Shown here in pieces: positions 16,774 to 25,516 of a stretch of DNA of 64,000 bases. Positions within the stretch are counted from its first letter, which is position 1; each line of letters starts with the position of its first letter. The stretch is from Phytohabitans sp036906915 (GTDB lineage Bacteria > Actinomycetota > Actinomycetes > Mycobacteriales > Micromonosporaceae), in the NCBI RefSeq assembly GCF_036906915.1, contig NZ_JBAKHX010000036.1:16666-80665 (forward strand), read 5' to 3'. The notes below the pieces were generated by a model that worked only from the letters and a program-made list of their open reading frames with translations, searched no databases and was not told the DNA's origin. Position numbers and translations under genes: made by a program.

Positions 16774-18231
16774 TCAGATGTTGATGTTGCCCATGTCCTG
16801 TGTGGCTCCGTCCAACCTCGTCGGTCCGGCTGCGGGACGGCGAGCGGTTCGGAGCAGGGTGGCGATGAGAATGGCGCCGAGGGCGACGAGGCCGGCTGCG
16901 ATGGTGAGCGCGAACGAAAACCCTTCCGCCGCTGATCGCGGGGAGCCGGCCCGGGCGTCGTTGTGGCGTTCGGCCACGGTGACCAGTATGGCCACTCCTA
17001 CCGCGCCGCCGATCTGTTGCACGGAGCTGAACAAGGCCGAGCCGAGACCGGCGTTCTCCTCGGTCGTGCCCGCGACGGCGGCCACCGTCAGGACCGGCAG
17101 GCTCAGCCCGCATCCCAGACTCGTGACGAGCATGCCAGGCAGCACGCCCGCCGCGTACGGATCGCCCGCCGCCACGCCGGACAGCAGAAGCAGCCCGGCA
17201 GAGGTGATCAGGAATGCCAGGACCAACGTCCAGCGCACTCCCATCCTCGTGATCGCCCTGGTGGAAAGCCACATTCCCACGAGGATTCCGGCGCCGAAGG
17301 GCAGGTAGGCGACGCCGGCCTGGAGCGGACTGTAACCGAGCACCGTTTGCAGGTGGATCATCAGTAGGAAGGCCATCGCGTACATGGCCGCGGAGAACAG
17401 CAGGGTCGCGCCGTTGGCGACGGCACGTGTTCGATCGGCCAGGAACGACATCGGTACCAGCGGCTGCGCCGCCCGCGACTCCGCTACGAGGAACCCAGCC
17501 GCCAGGACGGCGGCTAGTAGCAGGGGGGCGAGAACGGCTACGTCTGCCCAGCCGGCTTCCCCGGCCTGGAGCAGGCCGTAGACCAGGGACACCACGGCGG
17601 CAGTGCCCAGGACGGCGGCGGGCACATCGAGACGGGCCCGGCGACTGGCACGGCTCTCGGCGACCAGCCGCGGCAGCAGTACGAGGGCCACCGCCGCGAC
17701 GGGCAGGTTGATCAGGAAGATCCAGCGCCAGGAGGCGAGGTCGGTCAGCACGCCGGAGATCATCAGGCCCGAGGTGCCGCCCAGGGCCGCGATCGCACCC
17801 CAGATGCCGAGTGCTCTGCTGCGTTCATGAGTGCCGGGGAACAACAGGGTGATCAGGGACAGCGCGGCGGGGCTGGCCATGGCCGCACCCGCGCCCTGGA
17901 CGAACCGCCCGGCCACGAGTTGCCAGGGCTGCTGGGCGAGCCCGCAGGCGAGACTCGCCACGCCGAACAGCGCTACGCCGGCGGCGAAGACGCGGCGCCG
18001 ACCCAGTAGGTCGGCCATGCGGCCGGCCAGCACCAGCAGTCCGCCGAAGGTCAGAAAGTAAGCGTTGACGACCCAGGCCAGCCCCTGGGCGCTGAAGCCC
18101 AGGTCGTCACGGAGGCTCGGGAGGGCGACGCTCACCACGGTGTCGTCCAGGACCAGCATGAACTGCACGAAGCACAGCACGACCAGCGCCGCTCGGCGCC
18201 GGTCGGTGACCGCGGCAGACACCGCCGTCAT
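16774..18231 (-). CDS. MFS multidrug exporter, EmrB/QacA (DHA2, 14-TM) type
   Basis: 485 residues from ATG 18231; the long upstream extension is non-coding and lies in the promoter. Typical DHA2 motifs: LDDTVVSVALPSLRDDLGFS, GGLLVLAGRMADLLGRRRVF (motif A), FVQGAGAAMASPAALSLIT (motif C). About 14 hydrophobic segments end in an Arg-rich tail. Divergent from an AraC-family regulator, which probably controls it. Likely exports drugs or toxic compounds using the proton gradient; substrate unknown. Confidence 0.9.
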   Translation of the reverse strand: MTAVSAAVTDRRRAALVVLCFVQFMLVLDDTVVSVALPSLRDDLGFSAQGLAWVVNAYFLTFGGLLVLAGRMADLLGRRRVFAAGVALFGVASLACGLAQQPWQLVAGRFVQGAGAAMASPAALSLITLLFPGTHERSRALGIWGAIAALGGTSGLMISGVLTDLASWRWIFLINLPVAAVALVLLPRLVAESRASRRARLDVPAAVLGTAAVVSLVYGLLQAGEAGWADVAVLAPLLLAAVLAAGFLVAESRAAQPLVPMSFLADRTRAVANGATLLFSAAMYAMAFLLMIHLQTVLGYSPLQAGVAYLPFGAGILVGMWLSTRAITRMGVRWTLVLAFLITSAGLLLLSGVAAGDPYAAGVLPGMLVTSLGCGLSLPVLTVAAVAGTTEENAGLGSALFSSVQQIGGAVGVAILVTVAERHNDARAGSPRSAAEGFSFALTIAAGLVALGAILIATLLRTARRPAAGPTRLDGATQDMGNINI

Positions 18232-18381
18232 GACAGGTGTTCCGTCGGTGTGCAGGGCCTGGTCGTAAAGCGGTGGGATAAGGGATTGATCAGCACTCAA
18301 CGACGCTATGTGCCGACCAAACCTGGCCACAATCTGCGATGGGGCCAGACCATATCGTGTTGAGGACATAGCCTGTAGCGC

Positions 18382-19158
18382 ATGATCGAGGCCGTCGACA
18401 CTGCTGTCCCGACCGGGGTAGGGGTGATCGTTGTCGGGCACTTCCCGCTGGCGTCGGGCGAGTGGATCTCCCCGCACAGCCACACGCATCACCAGCTGGC
18501 GTGGACGCGGAGCGGTGTGCTCAGCGTCGCCGTTGGCGATTCGTACTGGGTCCTACCGCCCACGCGGGCCCTGTTGCTGCCTGCGGGAGTCGTCCACCGA
18601 ACCGGCGCGACCCGCAACGCGGTGCTGTGCAGCCTCTACCTCAACCCGGAGCGGTGCGCGTTGGACTGGGCGGCGCCCACTGCGGTCGGCGTCGACGGGC
18701 TCCTCGCCCATCTGATCGGCTACCTCGCCCGTGATGACCTCGCCGACGACGCGCGGCTGCGGGCCGAGGCGGTGGTGCTGGACCTGCTACACCCGTTGCC
18801 AGCCCTGCCGATCGACGTTCCGCCTCCCGTTGACGAACGCGTACGCGCCGTGGCCGACACCCTGCTCTCCGACCCGTCGGACTCCCGGAGCCTAGAGGCC
18901 CACGCACGCGCCATCGGCGTGAGCCGACGGACCCTGACCCGGCTGTTCGTCCGCGACACCGGGATGAGCTTCGACCGCTGGCGCACCCACATGCGGCTGC
19001 GGGCCGCCCTGCCTCTGCTCGCCGAAGGACGGACGGTGTCGCAAGCCGCGCACGCCGTGGGATACGCGACCCCGAGCGCTTTCCTCGCGGCGTTTCGCCG
19101 AACCGTCGGCACCTCACCCGGGCGCTACCTCAACGAAGAAGCCGTTCTCGACGTTTGA
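18382..19158 (+). CDS. AraC-family transcriptional regulator
   Basis: 258 residues from ATG 18382. An N-terminal cupin-like sensor (SPHSHTHHQLAWTRSGVLSV, ALLLPAGVVHRTGA) precedes the C-terminal double HTH (LEAHARAIGVSRRTLTRLFV, VSQAAHAVGYATPSAFLAAF, TSPGRYL). This architecture fits regulators of efflux or stress genes. It is divergent from the MFS exporter with a 150-bp shared intergenic region, so local control of the exporter is the natural inference. Confidence 0.9.
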   Translation: MIEAVDTAVPTGVGVIVVGHFPLASGEWISPHSHTHHQLAWTRSGVLSVAVGDSYWVLPPTRALLLPAGVVHRTGATRNAVLCSLYLNPERCALDWAAPTAVGVDGLLAHLIGYLARDDLADDARLRAEAVVLDLLHPLPALPIDVPPPVDERVRAVADTLLSDPSDSRSLEAHARAIGVSRRTLTRLFVRDTGMSFDRWRTHMRLRAALPLLAEGRTVSQAAHAVGYATPSAFLAAFRRTVGTSPGRYLNEEAVLDV

Positions 19159-19225
19159 TCCAAAACCGCGCTGGGCGCACGATCAACATCGAGTGGACCC
19201 GGTAGTGGCAGGAGACCGGCGCTGG

Positions 19226-19822
19226 TCAGGGCTCGCGGGCGCCGTACACACGCAGGATGCTGTGGCGCAGCGCTGCCGCCGTCTGCTCGGTGGTCATGCG
19301 GCCGGCGGCGACTTCGCCGCCGGCCGCATGTCCGAGCGCGATGGTCGCGGAGACCAACCAGGCCGGGCTGAGAGTGCCGTCAAACTCGCCGGTGGCCTGG
19401 CCGCGCTCGATCAGCCGCTCCAGCCGCTGGATGACCGCGGCATGCTGACGGTCGGCGTCCGCCTGGTCTATAGGGGTCGCCGAGGGGTGCAGCAGCAGCG
19501 GGTACCGGTCGAACAGCCGCCAGCTGACGTCCAGCCAGCGCAGCAGCGCCTCGGTGACGGTGCCGCTGTCAACATCGGCGACGTCGAGGGCGGCGACGGC
19601 TTCAGCAGTGATGCGGTCGATGACCGCGGCCACGAGCAGTGGCCGGGACGGGTAGTGGGCGTAGACGGTTTGGCGGGTGACGCCAGCTGTGGCGGCGACC
19701 TGTTCCACCTTCGCGTCCGGATGCCGACCGAGCACCTCGACGGCGGCGTCGAGTACAGCGGCTGCGCTGCGCTGGGCGTCCGAACGCCGCCGGCGGCGCC
19801 GATCACCTGTTATTTCTGACAC
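19226..19822 (-). CDS. TetR-family repressor with visible double operator
   Basis: 198 residues from GTG 19822; an ATG at 19846 would add eight residues. HTH: VEQVAATAGVTRQTVYAHYP. The ligand domain has an all-helical pattern typical of TetR. Two copies of a near-palindrome flank and overlap its start (see operator), and the SnoaL-like gene is read divergently 70 bp away, so the repressor probably controls itself and that gene. Confidence 0.85.
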   Translation of the reverse strand: MSEITGDRRRRRRSDAQRSAAAVLDAAVEVLGRHPDAKVEQVAATAGVTRQTVYAHYPSRPLLVAAVIDRITAEAVAALDVADVDSGTVTEALLRWLDVSWRLFDRYPLLLHPSATPIDQADADRQHAAVIQRLERLIERGQATGEFDGTLSPAWLVSATIALGHAAGGEVAAGRMTTEQTAAALRHSILRVYGAREP

Positions 19823-19865
19823 GTTGTCTAATTTACCGCCCCACATTATCGTAGACACGGTGTCA
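19817..19865. promoter_or_regulatory. Pair of TetR operators, TGACAC-N2-TGTCTA
   Basis: TGACACGTTGTCTA at 19817-19830 and, on the opposite strand, TGACACCGTGTCTA at 19852-19865. The two differ at one base and are 35 bp centre to centre. One overlaps the tetR start codon; the other lies 27 bp before the SnoaL-like gene. Confidence 0.75.
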
Positions 19866-19891
19866 AAGATAAGTCGATTCAGGGAGATCAA

Positions 19892-20266
19892 ATGACGCCC
19901 CGTACCGATCTGACCGGCTATCTGGTCCGCTATCCGCAGGAGGCAGGGCTGGGCGATGAGGATCCGGCGACTGTGCTTGACCGCTACCACACGCCGGACT
20001 ATGAGCTGGTCAACGACGGCGTGCTGCTGGACCGGAAGCGGCTGCTGGATCACATCCGTCCGGCCCGCAAACGGGCCGCTGGTCTCCGTGTCGAGGTGAA
20101 GCAGGCGCTTGTGGACGGCGACCAGGTCGCCGCCCGGTACCGGCTCATCGCGGAGTTGCGTAAGGGCGGCACCATCACCGTGGAGATCTATATGTTCGGG
20201 GAGTTGGCTGCCGACGGTCGACTGCGCCGCGCCATCCAAGCCACCCGGACGATCCCATCCGAGTAG
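19892..20266 (+). CDS. SnoaL/NTF2-like small protein
   Basis: 124 residues from ATG 19892, with GGGAG as ribosome site. The alpha+beta cone pattern is visible: YHTPDYELVNDGVLLDRKRL, VEVKQALVDGDQVAARYRLI, GGTITVEIYMFGELAADGRL. This matches the SnoaL-like polyketide cyclase/NTF2 superfamily, which covers cyclases, isomerases and binding proteins. Catalytic residues are not diagnostic, so substrate and reaction are open. Divergent from the TetR gene and very probably its target. Confidence 0.75.
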   Translation: MTPRTDLTGYLVRYPQEAGLGDEDPATVLDRYHTPDYELVNDGVLLDRKRLLDHIRPARKRAAGLRVEVKQALVDGDQVAARYRLIAELRKGGTITVEIYMFGELAADGRLRRAIQATRTIPSE

Positions 20267-20340
20267 TTCGCCAGGTCGGCCAAGCGGCGCCTCGACGGTG
20301 ATGACCAGTGCGGTTCCCGCCCGTTTGGGGCTGGATTGAC

Positions 20341-20560
20341 TTAGCTGGGATTGAGGTGTCCGCGTGCTCTCCGGGTGGCGTGCGGGTGCGTAAACGCTGG
20401 TTCTCGGGTTGCGGAAGCCGTAAGCGTCGCGGGCGACGGTCTTGATCACGCGGTCGGCGCCTTCGGAGCCGGCGTTGGTGGCGCCGGTCTGGAAAGAACG
20501 CGAGGATCTGCGGCCACCGCACTTCGACGGTGGCGGCGAGGCGCCCCGCCGCGTCGAGAA
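20341..20560 (-). pseudogene. ISL3-family transposase C-terminus, multiply frameshifted
   Basis: Three frames must be joined: AATVEVRWPQILAFF, then TGATNAGSEGADRVIKTVAR and DAYGFRNP, then ENQRLRTR, and finally RARGHLNPS with a TAA at 20341. This is the standard ISL3 transposase C-terminus, with at least two indels. The rest of the transposase is absent. Confidence 0.8.
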
Positions 20561-20834
20561 TGCCTCGGCGACAAGACCAGGCCGTTGACCTCGGATGCGG
20601 TGGGATGGCGACACCTCGCCCGCGACGCCGATATCCGTTGCTGCCGGACCGGGTCGCCGAGTGCCTTGAACGCCCGGGTCGAGCACTGCCGCGGTGGCGC
20701 CGGGATGCGGTGCACCAGGATCGGGTGGAAACACGCCCGCTTCCCAACGGACCGATCTGGACCGCACGCCGGCCTCCGCGTCTGGAGGCCCTCGTGGGGT
20801 GAGCGGATTTGCGGGTCCGGCTTCCAGTTGGGCG

Positions 20835-20957
20835 TTAGACTATGACGACGTCGCTGCAGAAGTCGTAGGACTGGTCGAAGTGGCTCGCCTGCCAGATCGT
20901 GTAGACGATGTGGCGGCCGCTTCGGTTGCCCGCGTTGACGTTGAGGTGCGGGCGACC
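20835..20957 (-). pseudogene. AA10 lytic polysaccharide monooxygenase C-terminal remnant
   Basis: The minus strand reads HLNVNAGNRSGRHIVYTIWQ then ASHFDQSYDFCSDVVIV and a stop at 20835. This is the end of a chitin/cellulose-active LPMO domain (GRHxIYxxWQASHxDQ...FCSDV). Only about 40 residues remain, and the second copper His and N-terminus are gone. With the CBM2 remnant at 16.4 kb it suggests a lost polysaccharide-degrading enzyme. Confidence 0.75.
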
Positions 20958-21078
20958 CCGGCGTGCGGCGAGTCGGTCTGCTGCCACCTCCGAACCGTAG
21001 GAGATAGACACTAATAAATATAGACGAGTCTTTGATTAACTCCAACTTCTTCTGACCTGATGGACTACTGACGTTTGG

Positions 21079-21342
21079 TCATGATCGAGCGGCCCTGCAA
21101 TCCACGCCCGGTTGGACCACAATGGTCGGTCCGGTCCACTGCGGGCTCGTTGGGACCGCACATACAGCCAAGGCCATCTCGGCGACGAAATGTGGTGCAT
21201 CTGTCGGATTGAGCCGTCCACTTGCCACGTCGATGGCGGCGCCGTACAGGATGTGGTGCAGGACGCTGGCTAGCAGGTCGGCCGAAATGTCGGTTCGGAA
21301 CACGCCTGCGCCCTGGCCCCGGCGGATCAGGTCGTGAACCCG
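21079..21342 (-). pseudogene. TetR-family regulator, C-terminal fragment
   Basis: Reads VRVHDLIRRGQGAGVFRTDI, SADLLASVLHHILYGAAIDV, DAPHFVAEMALAVCAVPTS. It has no HTH: homology begins abruptly at 21342, where an MFS fragment starts on the other strand. It is about 88% identical by eye to the TetR gene at the right edge of the window, but its stop is lost and a 20-odd residue tail has been added. Confidence 0.8.
21145..21342. repeat. 198-bp duplicated segment (partner at 63563-63760)
   Basis: Direct comparison shows the same sequence with scattered substitutions and no length difference over 198 bp, from GCTCGTTGGGAC to GAACCCG. Both copies encode the TetR C-terminal region on the minus strand. 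Both neighbourhoods also contain an EmrB/QacA-type MFS gene. Confidence 0.85.
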
Positions 21343-21805
21343 GACCACCGGCCTGCTCTTCCTTCCCATCGCGCTATCCACCATGCTCGGCGCCCGCCTC
21401 GCCGGCCGCATCTTCGGCTGCACCGGCGCCCGAACCCTCGCGGTCACCGGGCTTACCATCGCCGCCGCCGCACTGGCCATCCCCGCGATCTGGAACAGTG
21501 CCGCCGCCATGGTGGCCGGCACGACGATCGCAGCCGCCGGCACCGGGTCCCTATTCGTGGTGACCTCCGCCACCGCGCTCGGGCAGGTAGCGGCCCACGA
21601 AGCCGGCCTGGCCTCCTGAATCGTCAGCACCTTCCACGAATTCGGCGCCTCACTCGGTGCGGCGGCCGTACCCAGCATCGCCGCCCTCAGCATCGCAGGC
21701 ACCGGCACCAACGGGTTCACCCGCGGCTTCACCACCGGCGCGATCGTCGCCATCGTGACCGCCATCGCCGCGCTCGCCCTAACACCGAGTACCCGCACCA
21801 GGTAA
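21343..21805 (+). pseudogene. EmrB/QacA-type MFS exporter, C-terminal fragment with internal stop
   Basis: Begins without a start codon: TTGLLFLPIALSTMLGARLA, GRIFGCTGARTLAVTGL, SLFVVTSATALGQVAAHEAG. It is interrupted by an in-frame TGA at 21617-21619 and continues IVSTFHEFGASLGAAAVPSI to 21805. It resembles the middle-to-end of the MFS gene at 61.8-63.2 kb. Confidence 0.8.
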
Positions 21806-21952
21806 GCGGTCGATGGACGCCGACCATCCCGCGCGGCGACGCTGCTCGGCCAGCAATTCTGCTCACCCGCGGTGACGCGCTCCGCTGATGGTGCGCTGGC
21901 ACGGAGAAGTCCTGGCCCGGACGGTCAGGAACTGCCGCTAGGAGAAAAGGGC

Positions 21953-22102
21953 ATGACACAGAGAAACGACCGCTACGTGGTCCGGCCGGGCCGAGACTCC
22001 GACGCCATCGAACTCGCTCGCCTGCACGCATCGGTCCAGCTTCAGCCGATGACCGGCGGGCGGATGCGAGTCCCCACAGCCCGGCACCGAGGTAGTAGTT
22101 GA
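21953..22102 (+). pseudogene. Short N-terminal fragment, possibly GNAT acetyltransferase
   Basis: A good ribosome site (TAGGAGAAAAGG) precedes MTQRNDRYVVRPGRDSDAIE, LARLHASVQLQPMTGG, a start typical of GNAT-fold proteins. The frame ends after 49 residues and no further acetyltransferase motif follows, so it is probably broken. Confidence 0.4.
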
Positions 22103-22576
22103 AGGCTGATGATCGAGCTCGGCGTCTATTGGGGCCTGGTAACCATGTCCGCCGGAATTCCAACACCACGGCGGTCAGCCCCACACGTTCCGCCCGCGAC
22201 CGCGTTCAATACTCGGCAGGGACCATCTCATTGTCGAGTTCATCGTCGACTGGGAGCGACCTACGGCGACGACGAGGGCCCGCGCTGCGCTGGACCGACA
22301 CGTTGTTCACCGCGCTCGCACAATCGCGCTCCCGGGTGGCTACTCCACCCTGATCGGCCCGATGACCACGACCAGATCCTTACTGCGCGCCCGCCGGAGC
22401 AACGCCCCGCGTCTGCGGTCGATCAAGCAACCGTACGCCCCAAGCTGAGTCGCCTCCGCCACGCCGCTACCGCCGCCCTACCGAATACCGCCACCTTGGT
22501 GTCGGCTGGCAGCGGCGCCGCACGCCCACCCCCACAAGGGATGACGGGCCGTTGCCGCCGTCCGCCGTGAGGTCTG
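22103..22576. other. Stretch without a recognisable gene
   Basis: Open frames on both strands have no convincing start or family. It lies between gene fragments and is probably decayed. Confidence 0.45.
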
Positions 22577-23116
22577 CTACGAGCGGACCGGTTCCGGCCG
22601 GTCCGCTGGCGTCGAACGCTGTCTGCGGCGAGCGAACCGCGTGGTGCCCCGCGGTTTGTAGATGGCCAGAATCGTGGCCAGGACAAGTAGTAGGAGCGCC
22701 ACCACCGCGTGGATGGTCGGTGAGGCGCGCTGCGGCCCGAGAGCCTCGGGGGTAAAGGCTGGGGTTGTTGCCGCGTCCGCCAGACCGGCCAGCGTCTGGG
22801 TGTACATGAGCAGCACTACGACGGCGCCGATGTTGATGACAAGTTTGAAAATCACCCAGTAGTGCCGCACCAAACCCCACGTGGTGCCTAGCGATTGGAC
22901 CAGCCCGCTGGCCAGCGACGCGAATGCCAAGGGCACCAACGCATACCAGGCGGTTGGCTCCATAATTAGATAAGCCGCACGCACCACGTCCGTGTCCTGG
23001 CTGACCATCCCCACCACACCCAGGACGACGAAGACGGATACCGCTCCGAGCCAGCCGACCGACGTCGTTACGTGCACGGTAAGCGCAAGCCGGCGTACCG
23101 GCGGCGGCATGATCAT
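22577..23116 (-). CDS. Integral membrane protein, DUF2269-like
   Basis: 179 residues; the ATG overlaps the stop of the preceding small gene (ATGA). Four to five hydrophobic segments are visible (LTVHVTTSVGWLGAVSVFVV, VWYALVPLAFASL-like, YWVIFKLVINIGAVVVLLMY, HAVVALLLLVLATILAIYKP). A His in the first segment and the HYWVIFKL motif resemble DUF2269-type putative membrane proteins. Function unknown. It is cotranscribed with the small GGHG protein and divergent from a TetR gene that probably represses both. Confidence 0.75.
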   Translation of the reverse strand: MIMPPPVRRLALTVHVTTSVGWLGAVSVFVVLGVVGMVSQDTDVVRAAYLIMEPTAWYALVPLAFASLASGLVQSLGTTWGLVRHYWVIFKLVINIGAVVVLLMYTQTLAGLADAATTPAFTPEALGPQRASPTIHAVVALLLLVLATILAIYKPRGTTRFARRRQRSTPADRPEPVRS

Positions 23117-23343
23117 CCGTGCCCCCCGACCGGTGGCGCGTGGCCGCCACCGCTGACGCCCGGGCTCGTCCCACTGTTCGGGGAGTGCCGTCCAGGGCCG
23201 TGTCCGCCGGCCAGCAGCATTGCGACCAATAGCGCGATAGCCAGCAGGGCGACGATCACCGACAACTTGACCCAGCGCGGCATCGGCGTCGACCCGGCTT
23301 CAGTACGGGGTGGCACCTGCGCTGGACGGGGTGGATCAGCCAT
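23113..23343 (-). CDS. Small single-span membrane protein with GGHGPGRHSP motif
   Basis: 76 residues. A proline-rich N-terminus precedes the span WVKLSVIVALLAIALLVAML. Then comes GGHGPGRHSPNSG, and the protein ends in VGGHG. The protein at 43504-43746 has the same layout, so this is a small family with a His/Gly-rich outer tail. A metal-binding or stress role is possible but not shown. First gene of the pair with the DUF2269-like protein; good GAGGAG ribosome site. Confidence 0.75.
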   Translation of the reverse strand: MADPPRPAQVPPRTEAGSTPMPRWVKLSVIVALLAIALLVAMLLAGGHGPGRHSPNSGTSPGVSGGGHAPPVGGHG

Positions 23344-23447
23344 GGTGGCTCCTCCTCATATGGGCGACGGACACCTCCAGTTTTACGAGACAAGATGTCG
23401 GTGTCAAGCCGCCATGTCGAGGTTCCGTCGTGGCGTATGATGGTGGA

Positions 23448-24026
23448 GTGCCGAGGCTGTGGGACGCAACGATAGAGGCGCACCGCTCGCAGGTGCGGGA
23501 CGCGATCCTGGACACTACGGCGGCGCTGGTGGCCAATCGCGGACTGCTGGCGGTGACAATGTCGCAGATCGCCGAGGCGACCGGGATCGGCCGAGCGACG
23601 CTGTACAAGTACTTTCCCGATGTCGAGGCGATCCTGTCCGCCTGGCACGAACGGCAGATCGCCGCCCATCTCGCCCAACTGACGCAGATACGCGACCAGG
23701 TCGGCGACCCCGATGCCCGATTGCGGGCCGTGTTGGAGGCGTACGCGATGCTGTCCCAGCGTGGACACGGCCAGCACGACAGCGGCCTGGTGGGGCTGCT
23801 GCACCGGGACCAACACGTCGCCCACGCCCAGCAGCAGGTCCACGGCATGATCCGTGACCTGCTCGCCGAGGCCGCCGTCGCGGGCCACGTACGCGACGAC
23901 GTGCCGGCCGGCGAGCTGGCGACCTACTGCCTGCACGCACTCACCGCGGCTGGCAGTCTGCCGTCAGCACAAGCGGTTCACCGGCTCGTCATGCTCACCG
24001 TCGCGGCGGTACGCCGCTCGAGCTAG
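23448..24026 (+). CDS. TetR-family regulator
   Basis: 192 residues from GTG 23448. HTH: VTMSQIAEATGIGRATLYKY. A TATGAT -10-like box lies about 12 bp before the GTG with no clear ribosome site, suggesting a leaderless transcript. The sequence is closely related to the TetR at 26732-27304 (same N-terminus xPKLW/xPRLW..TIEAHR and C-terminal LHALTAAGSLPS). Divergent from the small membrane-protein pair; a GACAAGATGTC dyad lies between and could be its operator. Confidence 0.88.
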   Translation: MPRLWDATIEAHRSQVRDAILDTTAALVANRGLLAVTMSQIAEATGIGRATLYKYFPDVEAILSAWHERQIAAHLAQLTQIRDQVGDPDARLRAVLEAYAMLSQRGHGQHDSGLVGLLHRDQHVAHAQQQVHGMIRDLLAEAAVAGHVRDDVPAGELATYCLHALTAAGSLPSAQAVHRLVMLTVAAVRRSS

Positions 24027-24390
24027 GCCAGGCTGGCGGACATTCGCGCGCGCTCGGCCGCCAAGTCGTGAAGACCGGTCGATCGCCGCCGCCTGAAGTA
24101 TCGGTCTCTCTGTAAATGGGCACCCATCGCATTTGTCGATCACGCCGACCAGGCGGGCGGACGTGATTACCTTCCAGGAAGCGGATCCCGGGCGATCTCG
24201 CCGTGCGGGCGGGTCTCTGGTACGGCACGACGTAGGGGCCGTTGCTGAGATCCACGACCAGTCAGCCCGTCCCGGATGTGCGGTATCTCGACATGCCGGT
24301 TGCTGCGGGCACGGCTGACGGGCCCGCGTTGGATTGCATCACCACCGACAGTCCTTCCCGCGCCACGTCCGCAGGTCTGGTTGTCTTGTC
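24027..24390. other. Stretch without a recognisable gene
   Basis: No frame gives a credible protein. A short ATGGGCACCCAT dyad occurs at 24116-24127. Confidence 0.45.
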
Positions 24391-25023
24391 TCAGTTGTGG
24401 TCGGTGCCGGTAGCGACCTTGCGGCGTCGGCTTCGATAGTGAGTCCAGGCGACGACCGCGAGCTTGGCGACAATAGCCGCCACGACCAAGTCGCTGGCGA
24501 TGCCGGCCCACCGTGAGTGCCCCACCAACGGTCCAGCCAGTCCGACATGCACCCCAATGGCCAAGACGCCGACCAGGATGAGCAGGCCGACCTGGAGCCG
24601 GACGCGTCGCGCGTCTCGTCCGGGCTGCGGCGTGGTTTCCGTGACCGGCGTGACGGGGACGCCGCCAGGAGCCGGGGGTTCCTCCCAGATGACGCTTAGT
24701 GGATCACGGCTGCTGAACCGGAGCAGGTTGCGGGTGACGATGTCGCGGATCTGAGTGAGGCCGTCCTGGTCACTGGCATCGACGCGGATAGTGAGCGCGT
24801 CCGCGTCGGCGGTCAGGATGCACCGGCCCCAGGGGGTGAACGTGATGGTCCCCTCGCTGTCGGACCAGTTGGCGGCCACCCGCACGCCACCGCGGGTCAT
24901 CCTGCCTTGTAGGTGCACGCCTGCACGATGACCGCCGCTTCCCATGGCGGTGGCGTGCTTGCAGAACTGGGTAAGGTACCGGCTGGCACGTTCGGTTGGG
25001 ACCTGTGCTTGAAGGGTCGGCAT
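24391..25023 (-). CDS. DUF2218-domain protein with C-terminal membrane anchor
   Basis: 210 residues from ATG 25023. Residues 1 to about 115 match DUF2218: TERASRYLTQFCKHAT, EGTITFTPWGRCILTADADA, LLRFSSRDPLSVIWEEP. After a Pro-rich linker, two hydrophobic segments follow (VGLLILVGVLAIGVHVGLAG and IASDLVVAAIVAKLAVVAW). DUF2218 is usually a free-standing domain of about 100 residues often linked with iron or siderophore genes, so a membrane-tethered form is unusual. Standalone gene. Confidence 0.7.
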   Translation of the reverse strand: MPTLQAQVPTERASRYLTQFCKHATAMGSGGHRAGVHLQGRMTRGGVRVAANWSDSEGTITFTPWGRCILTADADALTIRVDASDQDGLTQIRDIVTRNLLRFSSRDPLSVIWEEPPAPGGVPVTPVTETTPQPGRDARRVRLQVGLLILVGVLAIGVHVGLAGPLVGHSRWAGIASDLVVAAIVAKLAVVAWTHYRSRRRKVATGTDHN

Positions 25024-25458
25024 CGCTTTTCCTTCTGGTCGCCTGTCTCAAGGTAGGCCGCGCCGTCAGGGCTAGCGACCTACACTGCAAGGTCTAGGTC
25101 TAGACGTACCGTAGCGACCTGGGTAGCACGGTAGCTCGGTCGTTGCATGCCTCGCGCCAAACGTCCGCGCGACAGGCAAACACACTCTCGGCCGGTGGAT
25201 GGGATGCCGCTGCCACCGGCCAGGTCGTAGCATGCCCGCGGCCGTGAAGTTGTCACTTTCCGCGGCATAGGTATGAAAGGTGACCGCGTCCTTGAGAGCC
25301 TGGACCACGCCTCGGCCGAGGTCAGCGATAAGGGCGTGGGGGCGTCGCCTCGTAGGGGCCCGGCTGGGTCATCATCGAACGGCCTGGTGCCGCACCGGGT
25401 CACCGCGCGGTGCTCGCTGCGCCCTACCTGGAGGCCTTCGGCGACGACGCGACGCCAG
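25024..25458. other. Stretch without a recognisable gene
   Basis: Open frames exist on both strands, but none has a family match or a good start. It marks the left border of the biosynthetic cluster. Confidence 0.45.
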
Positions 25459-25481
25459 CCCGGCCGCCGTTGACGGCCGGG
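25459..25481 (-). terminator. Hairpin after the KAS III-like gene
   Basis: CCCGGCCG and CGGCCGGG pair perfectly around CCGTTGA, 35 bp past the stop of the minus-strand gene at 25517. Confidence 0.7.
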
Positions 25482-25516
25482 CCGAAAACTTCCGCCGGTC
25501 GACGGGAGTCCGATTG

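Noticed and set aside
24116..24127. ATGGGCACCCAT as a further copy of the shared operator
   Set aside because: The half-site spacing is different (no N4) and the dyad is short enough to be chance.
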